The position numbers and the translations under genes are program-made. The notes below the pieces were generated by a model, which did no database searches, was not told the DNA's origin, and was given only the letters and a program-made list of their open reading frames with translations. 64,000 nt of DNA, from the NCBI GenBank assembly GCA_963766005.1, contig CAVXYG010000012.1:124001-188000 (forward strand). The letters are read 5' to 3'. Origin of the DNA: CAVXYG01 sp963766005. Its GTDB lineage: Bacteria; Actinomycetota; Actinomycetes; S36-B12; GCA-2699445. Shown here piece after piece: positions 1 to 8,758 of the stretch. Position 1 is the stretch's first letter, and each line of letters opens with the position of its first letter.

Positions 1-1840
1 CGCCGAAGCGGCCGCGGCCCTGGCCCCGGCCGCCGCCGAGGCAGTCCGCAGCGCCGCCCAGAACGCCGCGCTGCTCGACGGGGTCCTGGCGCCGGGAGGG
101 CAGGGCATCGGCTCCAACTCGTGGGTCGTCGGCGGGGAGCGGACGACATCGGGCAAGCCCATGCTGGCCAACGACCCGCACCTGGCGGCCTCGATGCCGT
201 CGCTGTGGTACCAGGTGGGCCTGCACTGCCGCACGGTCGATGCAGCCTGCCCCTACGATGTCTCGGGCTGGACGATGGCTGGGCTGCCCGGCATCGTCAT
301 CGGCCACAACGACCGCATCGCCTGGGGGTTGACGAACCTCGGCCCCGACGTCACCGACCTCGTGCTCGAGCAGGTCGACGCCGAAGCGGCCCTCGTGGAC
401 GGAAGCCCCGTCCCCATGGGCACTCGCACAGAAGTGATCCGCGTCGCCGGCGGCGAGGACCGCCAGATCACGGTCCGCACCACTCGGCACGGGCCGATCA
501 TCTCCGCCCTCCCCGGATTCGAGGAGTACGGCAGCGTCGGCGAGCAGGCCCCGGTCCCGGCGCCCGGCCAGGCGCGGTCGGGCACGGCCCCACAGCGCGG
601 CGACGGGTACGCGGTGGCGCTGCGCTGGACGGGACTGGACCCCTCGCCCACGTACGACGCCCTGGTGCTGCTCAACCGCGCCCGCAACTGGGGCGATTTC
701 CGCGCCGCCGCGCGGCTGCTCACCGTGCCGTCGCAGAATCTCATCTACGCCGACGTGGACGGCAACATCGGCTATCAAGCGCCTGGCCGCATCCCGGTGC
801 GCATCGGCTACGACGGCACCTGGCCCGTCCCCGGGTGGGACAGCCGCTACGACTGGGAGCGATTCATCCCCTTCGACCAGATGCCGCGCAGCCTGAACCC
901 GGGGGCGGGTGTGATCACCAGCGCCAACCAGCGGGTGGTCCCCGGCGGGTATCCCTGGCCGCTGCAGAGCGACGAGTACTCCTTCGGGGCGCGCGCGAAG
1001 CGGATCAACGCGCGCCTCGCCGACGCCGCGGGGGCGGGGCCGGTCACGGCGGTACAGATGGCTGAGATCCAGATGGACGCCGGCAGCGATATCGCGGATT
1101 TCCTGGTGCCGGAACTCGCCGTGGTCGAGGGCCTGGACGAAATCGCCGCCAGCGGCGTGGCGGCGCTCGGCGACTGGGACTTGCAGCAGACCGCCGGTTC
1201 CGGGCCGGCCGCGTTCTTCAACGTCTTCTACCGGCAGCTCGTCGATCGGATGTTCATCGACGAACTGCCCGACATCGAATTGGCCGACGCCGCTGGCGAC
1301 CGATTCTGGGAGGTGATCCGAGCGCTCTGGGAGACGCCGCAGGACCCGTGGTGGGACGACGTGCGCACACCGCAGGCGGAGGACCGCGACCGCACGGTCG
1401 TCGATGCGCTGAACGCGGCCGGCGCGGAACTTGCCGATCGGCAGGGGGATGACCCCGCCGACTGGCGCTGGGGAGATCTGCACACGCTGACGTTCACCCA
1501 CCAGACACTGGGCAGTTCGGACAGCTGGTTGTTGCAGAGGATCTTCAACCGAGGACCCGAGCCGACCGGCGGCGGCAACTCGGTCCCGCTGGCGAACTCG
1601 TGGATTCCGGCGGAGGGGTACGAGGTGGTGTGGGTGCCGAGCATGCGCCATGTCGTCGACCTCGACGACTTCGACGCCTCGACGTGGGTGAACCTCACGG
1701 GCAACAGCGGCCATGCCTACCACGATCGCTACGGCGACCAGATCGATGCCTGGAGGAGAGGCGAGCAGTATGCCTGGCCGTTCACCCGCGAGGCGGTGAA
1801 GGCAGCGTCCGGCCACCGCCTCGTCCTCAGCCCGGGCTAG
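1..1840 (+). CDS. Penicillin acylase family amidase, 5' end outside window
   Basis: This is an N-terminal-nucleophile hydrolase of the penicillin acylase family, which cleaves amide bonds of acylated small molecules, usually outside the cytoplasm. The frame is open from the first bases, so the signal peptide, alpha chain and most of the linker are missing. The self-processing site is visible: Gly at 110-112 followed by the nucleophile Ser at 113-115 in a GSNSWVVGG context, then GKPMLANDPHL. From that Ser to the stop is 575 residues, about the usual beta-chain length, so the catalytic subunit is complete. The ATG at 161 lies inside the conserved GKPM motif and is not a start. The true substrate cannot be read from sequence; N-acyl homoserine lactones and other acyl amides are possible. 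It converges on the next gene. Confidence 0.93.
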   Translation, partial: AEAAAALAPAAAEAVRSAAQNAALLDGVLAPGGQGIGSNSWVVGGERTTSGKPMLANDPHLAASMPSLWYQVGLHCRTVDAACPYDVSGWTMAGLPGIVIGHNDRIAWGLTNLGPDVTDLVLEQVDAEAALVDGSPVPMGTRTEVIRVAGGEDRQITVRTTRHGPIISALPGFEEYGSVGEQAPVPAPGQARSGTAPQRGDGYAVALRWTGLDPSPTYDALVLLNRARNWGDFRAAARLLTVPSQNLIYADVDGNIGYQAPGRIPVRIGYDGTWPVPGWDSRYDWERFIPFDQMPRSLNPGAGVITSANQRVVPGGYPWPLQSDEYSFGARAKRINARLADAAGAGPVTAVQMAEIQMDAGSDIADFLVPELAVVEGLDEIAASGVAALGDWDLQQTAGSGPAAFFNVFYRQLVDRMFIDELPDIELADAAGDRFWEVIRALWETPQDPWWDDVRTPQAEDRDRTVVDALNAAGAELADRQGDDPADWRWGDLHTLTFTHQTLGSSDSWLLQRIFNRGPEPTGGGNSVPLANSWIPAEGYEVVWVPSMRHVVDLDDFDASTWVNLTGNSGHAYHDRYGDQIDAWRRGEQYAWPFTREAVKAASGHRLVLSPG

Positions 1841-1938
1841 GTGCGAGCGGCCGCGGCGGCGTCCGCCGCGCAGCTCCACGCCGCAGCACGCTCAGGCCCA
1901 GCTCAGGCATCGGCGCAGCCTGACCCGCGCCCGACGAC

Positions 1939-2538
1939 TCAACCGACGTCGTGGGCCGCCCGCCGCCAGCCTCGGGAGGTGAGGACGGCATCCACCGGCT
2001 CGTCGTGCGGCTCCACGGGCAGCGGCTCGTCCAGCAACTCCTGAGGATGGACCACCGCGACCCGCAGCGGCCCCGACGGCCACCGCGGCAATCGCGACAG
2101 GACGCGGTCGTAGTAGCCGGCGCCGTGGCCCAGCCGGGTTCCCCGGCGGTCCACGGCCAACGCGGGCACGAGCATGACCACGGCGCCCGCCGCGCCCTGG
2201 AGCGCCACTTCCGCAGAGTGACCGGTCGGGGCTTGCAGGCCGTGACGGTCCGGCTGCAGCGGTGCGTCCGGCGTCCAGGCCAGCCATTCCAGGCCGCAGT
2301 CCGGCAGCGTGCGCGGCACGACCACGTGAGCCCCCCGGGCCCACGCCTGTGCCAGGCACTGCCGCACGTCCGGCTCGCCGGGAGCTGGGAGGAATCCCGC
2401 GAGCGTCGCGTCCGCTGCTGCGCCGAAGTCCCGGCGGAGGGCCGCCAGGCCGGATGCCAGCGCGGCCCCCGCCTCGACGTCCGGACCGCGCTGCCGACGC
2501 AGTGCGCGCAGCTCGATGCGCAGTCGCCGCTTGTCCAC
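1939..2538 (-). CDS. 5-formyltetrahydrofolate cyclo-ligase
   Basis: The enzyme converts 5-formyl-THF to 5,10-methenyl-THF using ATP in cytosolic one-carbon metabolism. The product is 199 residues from a GTG start at 2538 (VDKRRLRIELRALRRQ), a normal length. The family signature RLGHGAGYYDR lies in the last third, preceded by VVPRTLPD and VPALAVDRRG. The longer open frame upstream on this strand lacks family similarity and runs across galU, so it was not used. It is divergent from galU with 84 bases between the starts. This gene commonly lies back to back with galU in actinobacteria. Confidence 0.9.
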   Translation of the reverse strand: MDKRRLRIELRALRRQRGPDVEAGAALASGLAALRRDFGAAADATLAGFLPAPGEPDVRQCLAQAWARGAHVVVPRTLPDCGLEWLAWTPDAPLQPDRHGLQAPTGHSAEVALQGAAGAVVMLVPALAVDRRGTRLGHGAGYYDRVLSRLPRWPSGPLRVAVVHPQELLDEPLPVEPHDEPVDAVLTSRGWRRAAHDVG

Positions 2539-2622
2539 GCCAGCAGGGTCGCACGCCCTGCCAGCTCGCGGCGCTCCTCGGTGATGTCGGCCACCGGTGG
2601 GACCGCTGGATACCCTGGGGGG

Positions 2623-3543
2623 ATGGGAAGTAGCCAGCGCCAGCCAGTCACGAAGGCCGTCATACCCGTCGCAGGATTGGGGACCCGATTCCTGCCGGCG
2701 ACGAAGGCGGTTCCCAAAGAGATGCTGCCCGTGGTCGACAAGCCCGCGATCCACTACGTGGTGGACGAGGCCGTCGAGGCCGGCATGACCGACATCCTGT
2801 TCATCAACGGCCGCGGGAAGCAGGCGCTGGAGGACTACTTCGACCGCAACGTGGAGCTCGAGGCGTCGCTGGCGGCGAAGGGCGAGGAGGAGAAGCTGGC
2901 CCTCGTGCGAGCATCGACCGAGCTGGCCCGCGTGCATTCGGTGCGGCAGGGGGCGCCGCTCGGCCTTGGCCATGCGGTGCTCATGGCCGACCAGCACGTC
3001 GGCGACGAAGCATTCGCGGTGCTGCTCGGCGACGATCTCATCGATCCGGCGAACCCCGTCCTGGATCGCATGGCCGAGGTGCGGCAGCGCTACGGCGGGT
3101 CCGTGCTCTGCCTCATGGAGGTGCCGCGCGAAGACATCGCCCTCTACGGGTGCGCAGCGGTGGAGCCCACCGACGAGGACGACGTGGTCCGCGTGACCGG
3201 CCTGGTGGAGAAGCCGGCTGCAGACGAGGCCCCGAGTTCCTACGCCATCATCGGCCGCTACGTCCTCGACCCGGCCGTCTTCGCCGAACTGCGGACCACG
3301 AGGCCGGGCAAGGGCGGCGAGATCCAGCTGACCGATGCGATGGCGGAACTGATCGATGCGCCCACCACGGACGGCGGCGGCGTGCACGGCGTCATCCTCA
3401 ACGGCCGGCGCTACGATACCGGCGATCGGCACAGCTACCTCACGACCGTGATCCGGCTGGCGTGCGAGCGCGAGGACCTCGGGCCGAAGCTGCGGGCATG
3501 GCTGCGAGACTACGTGTCGCAGGAAATGCCGAAAAGCGAATAG
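2623..3543 (+). CDS. galU: UTP-glucose-1-phosphate uridylyltransferase GalU
   Basis: GalU makes UDP-glucose from UTP and glucose-1-phosphate, feeding cell-wall glycans, trehalose and glycolipids. The 306-residue protein carries the nucleotidyltransferase loop GLGTRFLPATKAVPKE at residues 18-33, then VVDKPAIHYVVDEA and the C-terminal GGEIQLTDA stretch. The start is ATG 2623. There is no separate leader: the hexamer TACCCT at 2611-2616 ends six bases before the ATG, which is the pattern of a leaderless mRNA. The stop codon shares one base with the GTG of the next gene, so galU and glp are probably cotranscribed. Confidence 0.95.
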   Translation: MGSSQRQPVTKAVIPVAGLGTRFLPATKAVPKEMLPVVDKPAIHYVVDEAVEAGMTDILFINGRGKQALEDYFDRNVELEASLAAKGEEEKLALVRASTELARVHSVRQGAPLGLGHAVLMADQHVGDEAFAVLLGDDLIDPANPVLDRMAEVRQRYGGSVLCLMEVPREDIALYGCAAVEPTDEDDVVRVTGLVEKPAADEAPSSYAIIGRYVLDPAVFAELRTTRPGKGGEIQLTDAMAELIDAPTTDGGGVHGVILNGRRYDTGDRHSYLTTVIRLACEREDLGPKLRAWLRDYVSQEMPKSE

Positions 3544-4721
3544 TGCATCATCGAGAAGTGGAGACATTTCGGGATTTCGTCGACGAGGTCCTCGGACCGG
3601 TATCGATGCTTCCAGCTCTCGAGGTGCCGATCACCGAGGCGCTCGGGTGCCGCGCCGCGGCCGACGTCACCGTCGGCCGGGCAGTTCCCTCCTTCCGCCA
3701 GGCTGCACTCGACGGTGTCGCCGTCAACGTCAGTGATGGCAGGTCCGCCTCGCTCACCACCCCGGTGATCCTGCCCCTGGGTCCCGGCGTCCGAGCGGGC
3801 ACCGTCGCGGAACCGATCGCAGAGGGACACGGAGCGCGCGTGGCCACCGGCGCCCAGGTGCCGGCCAATGCCGATGCCGTGGTCGGGCCCGACTGCTACG
3901 AGATCGAGGTCGACAAGATCACGTTGACCCGGGCCCCGGTGCCCGGCGAAGGCATCCGGGAAGTCGGCAGCCAGTTCTCCGCAGGGGAGACCGTCGTGCA
4001 GCGCGGTCAAGTCCTGGGCCACGTGGGCATCGCCGAGCTCGCGCTCATCGGTCGGCCCAGAGTCACCGTCCACCCGAAGCCGCGCGTCATCATCGTGACG
4101 GTCGGTTCGGAGTTGGTCCGCGTGAGCTCGCCGCCCACGCCGGTGACGCTGCACGACGCGACCGGAGTACTCCTGACGACAACGGCCGCTCGGCTGGGCG
4201 TCAACTGCCACCGCGTCGGGCCGATCCCGGACGACGCCCGAGCGGTTCGCGACGCGATCGAGGACCAGTTGGTGCGCGCCGATGTCATCGTCACCGCCGG
4301 CGGCATCGATACTCCCGACGACGTGCTGCGCCAGGAACTGCAGAGCGCCGGTATCGCCCGTTTCGACGGACCGCGCCTCGCACCCTGCTCGGCATACGGA
4401 GTAGGCCGGATCGGCCCGGACCGCACCCCGGTGATCGCGCTGCCTGGCGATCCGGCCTCCGCGGCGCTGGCATTCCACGCCCTGGTCCGACCGGTCATCG
4501 ATGCCATGTTCGGTCGCGAGAGCTCGACGCGCAGCGATGCGGTTGTCCCCCCTCGGCGTCCCGCCGTAGGCTCCCGTCTCGTGCCCGGGTGGTTCGAGGG
4601 TGAGCGGTTCGTGCCGGTGGCGACGGAGCCGTTGGCCCTACGAGATCTCGCCCCGGTCACCGGGATCGCGATCCATCACGCAGGACAGGGCACCGCCGAG
4701 GTGGTGGAGTGGCTGTACTAG
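3543..4721 (+). CDS. glp: MoeA/gephyrin-like protein Glp
   Basis: This 392-residue protein belongs to the MoeA (molybdopterin molybdenumtransferase) family. It shows the order of that fold: an N-terminal FRQAALDGVAV (family PFDNSAMDGYAV), TGAQVPANADAVV, a GSELV motif where MoeA has TGDEL, TAGGIDTPDD where MoeA has SGGVSxGxxD, and ALPGDPASAALAF where MoeA has GLPGNPVS. Several catalytic positions are altered, for example GEGI instead of GEDI. In corynebacteria a gephyrin-like Glp of this family binds FtsZ and a membrane receptor rather than only making molybdenum cofactor, and the receptor-like gene lies two genes downstream here. The GTG start overlaps the galU stop by one base; GTG 3558 is an alternative. 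Enzymatic versus scaffold role is inference. Confidence 0.8.
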   Translation: MHHREVETFRDFVDEVLGPVSMLPALEVPITEALGCRAAADVTVGRAVPSFRQAALDGVAVNVSDGRSASLTTPVILPLGPGVRAGTVAEPIAEGHGARVATGAQVPANADAVVGPDCYEIEVDKITLTRAPVPGEGIREVGSQFSAGETVVQRGQVLGHVGIAELALIGRPRVTVHPKPRVIIVTVGSELVRVSSPPTPVTLHDATGVLLTTTAARLGVNCHRVGPIPDDARAVRDAIEDQLVRADVIVTAGGIDTPDDVLRQELQSAGIARFDGPRLAPCSAYGVGRIGPDRTPVIALPGDPASAALAFHALVRPVIDAMFGRESSTRSDAVVPPRRPAVGSRLVPGWFEGERFVPVATEPLALRDLAPVTGIAIHHAGQGTAEVVEWLY

Positions 4722-5347
4722 GTGTGACCTGGCCGGTGAGGCTGCGCGAGGCAGACCTGGAGCTGCGCCCGCTGCGGCTGCGGGACGGCCACGCCTGGCG
4801 CACTCTGCGGGAGCGGAACGCGAACTGGTTGCGGCCTTGGGAAGCGACGCTGCCGCAGCCTGACCCGGACGCGCCGACGACCTTCAGCGCCATGGTCCGG
4901 CAGGGCAACCGCGAGGCTCGTGGCGGCCGCGCGCTGCCCTTCGGGATCTTCCTCGCCGACCGCCTGGTCGGGCAGATCACCGTGGGCGGGATCTTCTGGA
5001 GCTCATTGCGCACTTGCCACGTGGGCTACTGGATCGACCACGACCACGCTGGCCGGGGCATCATGCCGCGGGCTGTGGCGCTGGTGTCGGACTACTGCCT
5101 GCTGCAACTGCAACTGCACCGTATCGAGATCAACATCCGCCCGGAGAATGCCGCCAGCCTCGCCGCGGTGCGCAAGTTGGGCTTCCGCAACGAAGGCCTG
5201 CGGCAGCGCTACCTCCACATCGACGGCGCGTGGCGCGACCACTGGTCGTTCGCCATCACCGCCGAGGAGCGGCCCCGGGGGGTGCGCACCTGGCTGCGCG
5301 AGCACGCCGCTTCCGACGGCGCCCAGATGCCGACGTCGGGGGAATAG
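4709..5347 (+). CDS. rimJ: RimJ/RimL-type GNAT N-acetyltransferase
   Basis: A GCN5-related acetyltransferase of the RimJ/RimL group, which acetylates protein N-termini such as ribosomal proteins from acetyl-CoA. The 212-residue sequence has LRPLRLRDG at the start, VGYWIDHDHAGRGIMPRAV containing the pyrophosphate-binding Q/RxxGxG-like element (HAGRGI), then ENAASLAAVRKLGF and LRQRYLHIDGAWRDH typical of this subfamily. The GTG at 4709 overlaps the glp stop and has a GAGGTGG sequence 4 bases upstream; GTG 4724 is an alternative. The gene sits in the galU-glp-rimJ-glpR order seen in actinobacteria. The exact protein substrate is unknown. Confidence 0.87.
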   Translation: MAVLGVTWPVRLREADLELRPLRLRDGHAWRTLRERNANWLRPWEATLPQPDPDAPTTFSAMVRQGNREARGGRALPFGIFLADRLVGQITVGGIFWSSLRTCHVGYWIDHDHAGRGIMPRAVALVSDYCLLQLQLHRIEINIRPENAASLAAVRKLGFRNEGLRQRYLHIDGAWRDHWSFAITAEERPRGVRTWLREHAASDGAQMPTSGE

Positions 5348-5383
5348 CCCCCAACCGCAGCGGGACCGCACCTCGCCCAACCG

Positions 5384-5431
5384 TTGATCGTCACGAATTC
5401 TTGCTCTGGTGCCAGAATTCGCAGCGATCAA
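5384..5431. repeat. 48-bp imperfect palindrome, copy 1
   Basis: The arms TTGATCG...CGAATTC and GAATTCG...CGATCAA face each other across a short centre. A second copy of the same length and arms lies at 31321-31368. It sits in the gap between rimJ and the GlpR-like gene. There is no T-run, so it is not a simple terminator. It looks like a dispersed extragenic palindrome or a protein-binding site. Confidence 0.75.
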
Positions 5432-5551
5432 TGCCAGCGGGCCGATGCGGTGCGGGAAGGGCGGGCCGGACGCCGACGCGCTAGCAGCAGGGTCCGACGA
5501 CACGCTTGCGCTTGCGCTGGCGCAGGGGCCGTTGGCCGTAGCCTTGGCCCT

Positions 5552-6475
5552 GTGACAGGCCTGGTGTACCTCGCGATCATCGTCCTCTGGGCGGTGTTCC
5601 TGATCCCGTGGCTCAGTAGGCATCGCGACGAGCAGAACGGCCGGCGTTCGGCCGATCGCTACCACCGCGCCATGGACAGTTTGGCGCGGGCTACGCACGG
5701 GCGCCGACGACGCGACGACGACGAGGCGGCCGATCTCCACGACGAGATCGACGAGATCGACGACGAGATCGACGAGACGGACGCCGACGAACTCGACCGC
5801 GGGCGGACATTGCCGCCGATGCCCAGCCCGACCCAGGCCGTCCAGGTCGTGCTGGCCTTGGTGCGTCGTCCACGGCAGGGTCGGGGCGGGACCGCGGCGC
5901 GGCGCCGCCGCCGGGTGCTCATCGCGCTCAGCCTCGGGCTCGCCGGGACCTTGGCTGGTGCGTTGGCCGGTGTCCTCCCGGGCGCCGCTCCCGCGCTCTT
6001 CGTCGGACTCCTCGTCGCCTACCTGACCGTGCTGCTCCGCGCGGCGAGCAGGGCCGGGCTCGTCGCTCCGGAGGGATCGACAGCCGCCGCCGACCGCTAC
6101 CGCGAGGCGACCCGTCGGGCGCAGGATCAGGCGCGCGGCCTGCTGGCGCCGCGCACTGGCGCTGAGCGGGACTCGGCCCGCGGATGGGACGCGGTGCCCA
6201 CGACGCTGCCGACCTACGTGTCGAAACCCAAGGCCACGAAGGTTCCGCGCATCATGGACCTCACCGCGCCAGGCCGGCAGTGGGATGGCCAGGCGATGGT
6301 GCAGCGGGCACAGCAGGAGCGGCGCCGGACGCGGCTTGTGCAGGCCCAGGAGCAGTTCGACCGTGAGATGGCCGTCATGGAGCCGGACCCGATGGCACAG
6401 ATCGCGGAACTCGCGAACCCCGCGGAGGTCGCCCGCGAGCAGCGCCCGACCTACCGCCGGGCAGCCAACGGGTAG
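5552..6475 (+). CDS. GlpR/SepX-like membrane protein (cell division)
   Basis: A 307-residue membrane protein. It opens with a transmembrane helix (VTGLVYLAIIVLWAVFLIPW) followed by SRHRDEQNGRRSADRY, the start typical of actinobacterial SepX/GlpR proteins. Residues of about 50-90 form a very acidic stretch with repeated DEIDEIDD, and two more hydrophobic segments lie near residues 130-165. In corynebacteria the homologous receptor recruits the gephyrin-like Glp and FtsZ to the septum, and the partner-like gene is at 3543-4721 here. The start GTG 5552 follows the hexamer TAGCCT (5539-5544) by seven bases, suggesting a leaderless message separate from the upstream genes. The function is assigned by family resemblance and context. 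Confidence 0.75.
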   Translation: MTGLVYLAIIVLWAVFLIPWLSRHRDEQNGRRSADRYHRAMDSLARATHGRRRRDDDEAADLHDEIDEIDDEIDETDADELDRGRTLPPMPSPTQAVQVVLALVRRPRQGRGGTAARRRRRVLIALSLGLAGTLAGALAGVLPGAAPALFVGLLVAYLTVLLRAASRAGLVAPEGSTAAADRYREATRRAQDQARGLLAPRTGAERDSARGWDAVPTTLPTYVSKPKATKVPRIMDLTAPGRQWDGQAMVQRAQQERRRTRLVQAQEQFDREMAVMEPDPMAQIAELANPAEVAREQRPTYRRAANG

Positions 6476-6510
6476 CGCGCTCGCCTCCCACGGCGCTCCC
6501 GCCGCTCAGT

Positions 6511-6539
6511 TTCGCTGTGGCCGGGGGCATTGGTATTCT
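6511..6539 (+). promoter_or_regulatory. Promoter of tRNA-Ala
   Basis: TATTCT at 6534-6539 is a good -10 element 10 bases before the tRNA. TTCGCT at 6511-6516 sits 17 bases upstream as a weak -35. Confidence 0.55.
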
Positions 6540-6549
6540 CGACACGCAA

Positions 6550-6623
<74 letters not shown>

Positions 6624-6686
6624 GTGTGCGCGCCGAAGGGCGCGCCATCCCTCAATCGGCCAGCGGCAGGTGACAGACTGCCCACC

Positions 6687-7687
6687 GTGAAGATCCCTCG
6701 ACCACTGGTCTTGACCCTGGCAACGGTGCTCTGCCTTGGATTGGCCGCAGGATGCTCCAGCGACGACGATGGCGGATCTGAGGCCCGGCCCTGGCCGCTG
6801 ACCGGGATCGACGGCTATCCGGAGGGCGACACCCGCCAGGCCATCACGGTCAAGATCGAAAACACCAGCGCCGGGCGACCGCAACTGGGCATCGGGAGCG
6901 CCGACATCGTGGTCCAGGAGCTGGTGGAGGGCGGGCTCACCCGACTGGCCGTGATGTTCCACTCCGAGTACCCGCAGCAGGCCGGTCCCGTTCGCTCGAT
7001 GCGCGAGACCGATATCGGTCTGGTCCTGCCGACCGGCGGCACACTGGCAGCATCCGGCGGATCTGGATCCACCTTGGCAGCGGTCGACAGGGCCGGTGTG
7101 TCGACCGCAGTCGAAGGCGACACCGGCTTCTTCCGCGACAGCGGCCGTCGCTCCCCGTACAACGTCATGCTGGACGTGGCCGAGTTGGGCGCGTCGCTGC
7201 CCCCTTCGCCCCCGCCGGAGGCCTACCTCCCGTTCGGCGACGTGCCGGAGGCGCGGAGGGGTCCCCGGCTGCCACGGTCTCGCTGCGCTGGCCGGGGGAT
7301 TCCTCGTCCTTCGCCTTTGACGCCGGCAGCAATCGGTGGACGCGCACCGACCTGCCCGACGCCAGCGACTTCTCGTTCACCAACGTGGTTGCGCTGCGTG
7401 TGCCGGTGCAGTTCGGCAGCGGCACCGACGCTGCCGGCACGCCGATCCCCACGATGGTGACCACCGGGTCGGGTACCGGCACGGTGGCGACCGGTGCCGC
7501 CGTGTACGACGTCAGATGGTCCAAGGCGACCAGCGCCGCCCCCTGGAAGCTGTCCTTCACGCCGACCTCGGCAGGCGGCGGAGCGACGCAATCGTTCGCA
7601 CTGCCGGCGGGACGGACCTGGCTGGCGCTGCTCCCGGAGGACGGTGGCCGCGTCGAGACGACCGCGCCGGAGGCGGCGGCGTCCTAG
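6687..7687 (+). CDS. DUF3048 lipoprotein (YerB-like), frameshifted
   Basis: A secreted lipoprotein: GTG 6687 starts a signal peptide ending in the lipobox LAAGC, then SSDDDGG. The body matches DUF3048: TGIDGYPEGDTRQAITVKIEN, GIGSADIVVQELVEGGLTR, then in the second half VALRVPVQFGSGTDAAG and VRWSKATSAAPWK. The two halves lie in different frames. One base is missing near 7251-7254; with it restored the text reads through PEAAEGSPAATVSLRW to the stop at 7687. The restored protein is about 333 residues, normal for the family. Its molecular role is not established. It stands alone between the tRNA and a convergent DsrE-like gene. Confidence 0.82.
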
Positions 7688-7696
7688 CGGGCGCGG

Positions 7697-8053
7697 TCAG
7701 TAGACCAGCGCCTGGACGTCGGGTCGGGTCACCGCAGCCACGTAGGCGGTGGCCCCGGCGATCTCAGCCCCGGGCTGCAAAGCCTCTGCGGTGATGCCCC
7801 GCCGATCGGCGCAGCGCGCGCAGACCGAGACCGGTGCGACGCCGAGCACCGCTGCGGCGAGGGTGTCCAGTTCCGGGTCGATGGGCTCGGGTCGCAAGTC
7901 CGGCGCGGCAGCCAGCCACACGGCATCCGAAGCCAGCCAGAGCGAGACATCCACGCCGGCCGCGACGGCTGCGGCGGCGACGGCGAGCCCCGTTGAGCAG
8001 CGTTCCTCCTCGACGCTCGCACAGGCGATCTTGATCACGAGGGGCCGACTCAC
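7697..8053 (-). CDS. DsrE-family protein
   Basis: A 118-residue protein of the DsrE/DsrF-like fold, small cytosolic proteins often tied to sulfur relay. The N-terminus LVIKIACASVEEERCSTGLAVA and the central DVSLWLASDAVWL fit the family. CARCADRRGI provides two Cys spaced as CxxC, near where related proteins carry the persulfide-bearing Cys. The GTG start at 8053 follows TAGGGT (8065-8060 on this strand) by six bases, so the mRNA is probably leaderless. It diverges from the small membrane gene at 8109, and both promoters fit into 55 bases. Substrate and partners are unknown. Confidence 0.75.
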   Translation of the reverse strand: MSRPLVIKIACASVEEERCSTGLAVAAAAVAAGVDVSLWLASDAVWLAAAPDLRPEPIDPELDTLAAAVLGVAPVSVCARCADRRGITAEALQPGAEIAGATAYVAAVTRPDVQALVY

Positions 8054-8108
8054 CGCTTCACCCTACGCAGCGCAGGCGCAGTCCACGGCGTTGGCTAGAG
8101 TTGGAGTC

Positions 8109-8207
8109 GTGGAACTGTTCTTCACCGGTCTGCTGGTCGCCGTGTCCATCCTCATCGGATGGTTCTCGATCTACGTCGTCTACCGGCTGTTCAAGGGCCA
8201 GGACTGA
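8109..8207 (+). CDS. Small single-pass membrane protein (32 aa)
   Basis: A 32-residue protein, VELFFTGLLVAVSILIGW followed by FSIYVVYRLFKGQD: one hydrophobic helix and a basic cytoplasmic tail. The hexamer TAGAGT (8096-8101) ends seven bases before the GTG, giving a leaderless start, and the stop is two bases before the GTG of the nitrobindin gene. It is likely the first gene of the FABP-Fur-YgfZ operon. I do not recognise a named family. Coding status rests on the promoter spacing, the coupling and the membrane-helix composition. Confidence 0.65.
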   Translation: MELFFTGLLVAVSILIGWFSIYVVYRLFKGQD

Positions 8208-8209
8208 TC

Positions 8210-8758
8210 GTGCCCGAGACTGTTGCCGGGGTGCCCCTCGAGATCGCCCACCTCTCGTGGTTGGTGGGTGTATGGGAGGGTGTCGGCACCGGCCAGTACC
8301 CCACCATCGAGGACTTCCGCTTCGGGCAACGGGTGCGCGTGACGTGCGACGGCCGGCCCTTCCTGTCGTATGCGTCCGCTTCGTGGCTGCTCGACGACGA
8401 CGGCGCGATGGTGCGGCCACTGGCAACGGAAACGGGGTTCTGGCGACCCGGCGCCGCCGGCGAGGGCAGCGTCGAGCTGCTGTTGTCGCATCCCACGGGG
8501 TACGCCGAGGTATGGCTCGGCTGGGTGACTGTCACCGCGCTGGACACCGCCCGTATCACCGGGGCCAAGATGGAGCTCACCACCGAAGTGGTGGCCCGGA
8601 CCGACTCGGCCAAGGAGTACACCCGGGGGCAGCGCCTCTACGGGCTCGTGGAGGGCGACCTGCTGTGGACGTTCGACATGGCCGCCGTGGGGCAGCCCAG
8701 CAGCAATCACGTCGCTGCCCGACTCCAACCGGTCCATGACGCCCGAGCCGCCGACTGA
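8210..8758 (+). CDS. Nitrobindin-type FABP-family protein
   Basis: A 182-residue beta-barrel protein of the FABP-like/THAP4-nitrobindin group, which binds ferric heme and can react with peroxynitrite. The signature GxWxGxG is present as GVWEGVG at residues 20-26. The C-terminal SSNHVAARL places a His near residue 167, where the family's heme ligand lies. The GTG start is two bases after the small membrane gene; the end overlaps the Fur gene by 23 bases. Standing next to Fur and a Fe-S-related YgfZ fits a role in iron, heme or nitrosative stress, but that link is inferred. Confidence 0.88.
   Translation: MPETVAGVPLEIAHLSWLVGVWEGVGTGQYPTIEDFRFGQRVRVTCDGRPFLSYASASWLLDDDGAMVRPLATETGFWRPGAAGEGSVELLLSHPTGYAEVWLGWVTVTALDTARITGAKMELTTEVVARTDSAKEYTRGQRLYGLVEGDLLWTFDMAAVGQPSSNHVAARLQPVHDARAAD

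Noticed and set aside
161..1840. ATG 161 as the start of the acylase
   Set aside because: It lies inside the conserved GKPM motif after the catalytic Ser; the frame is open to the window edge.
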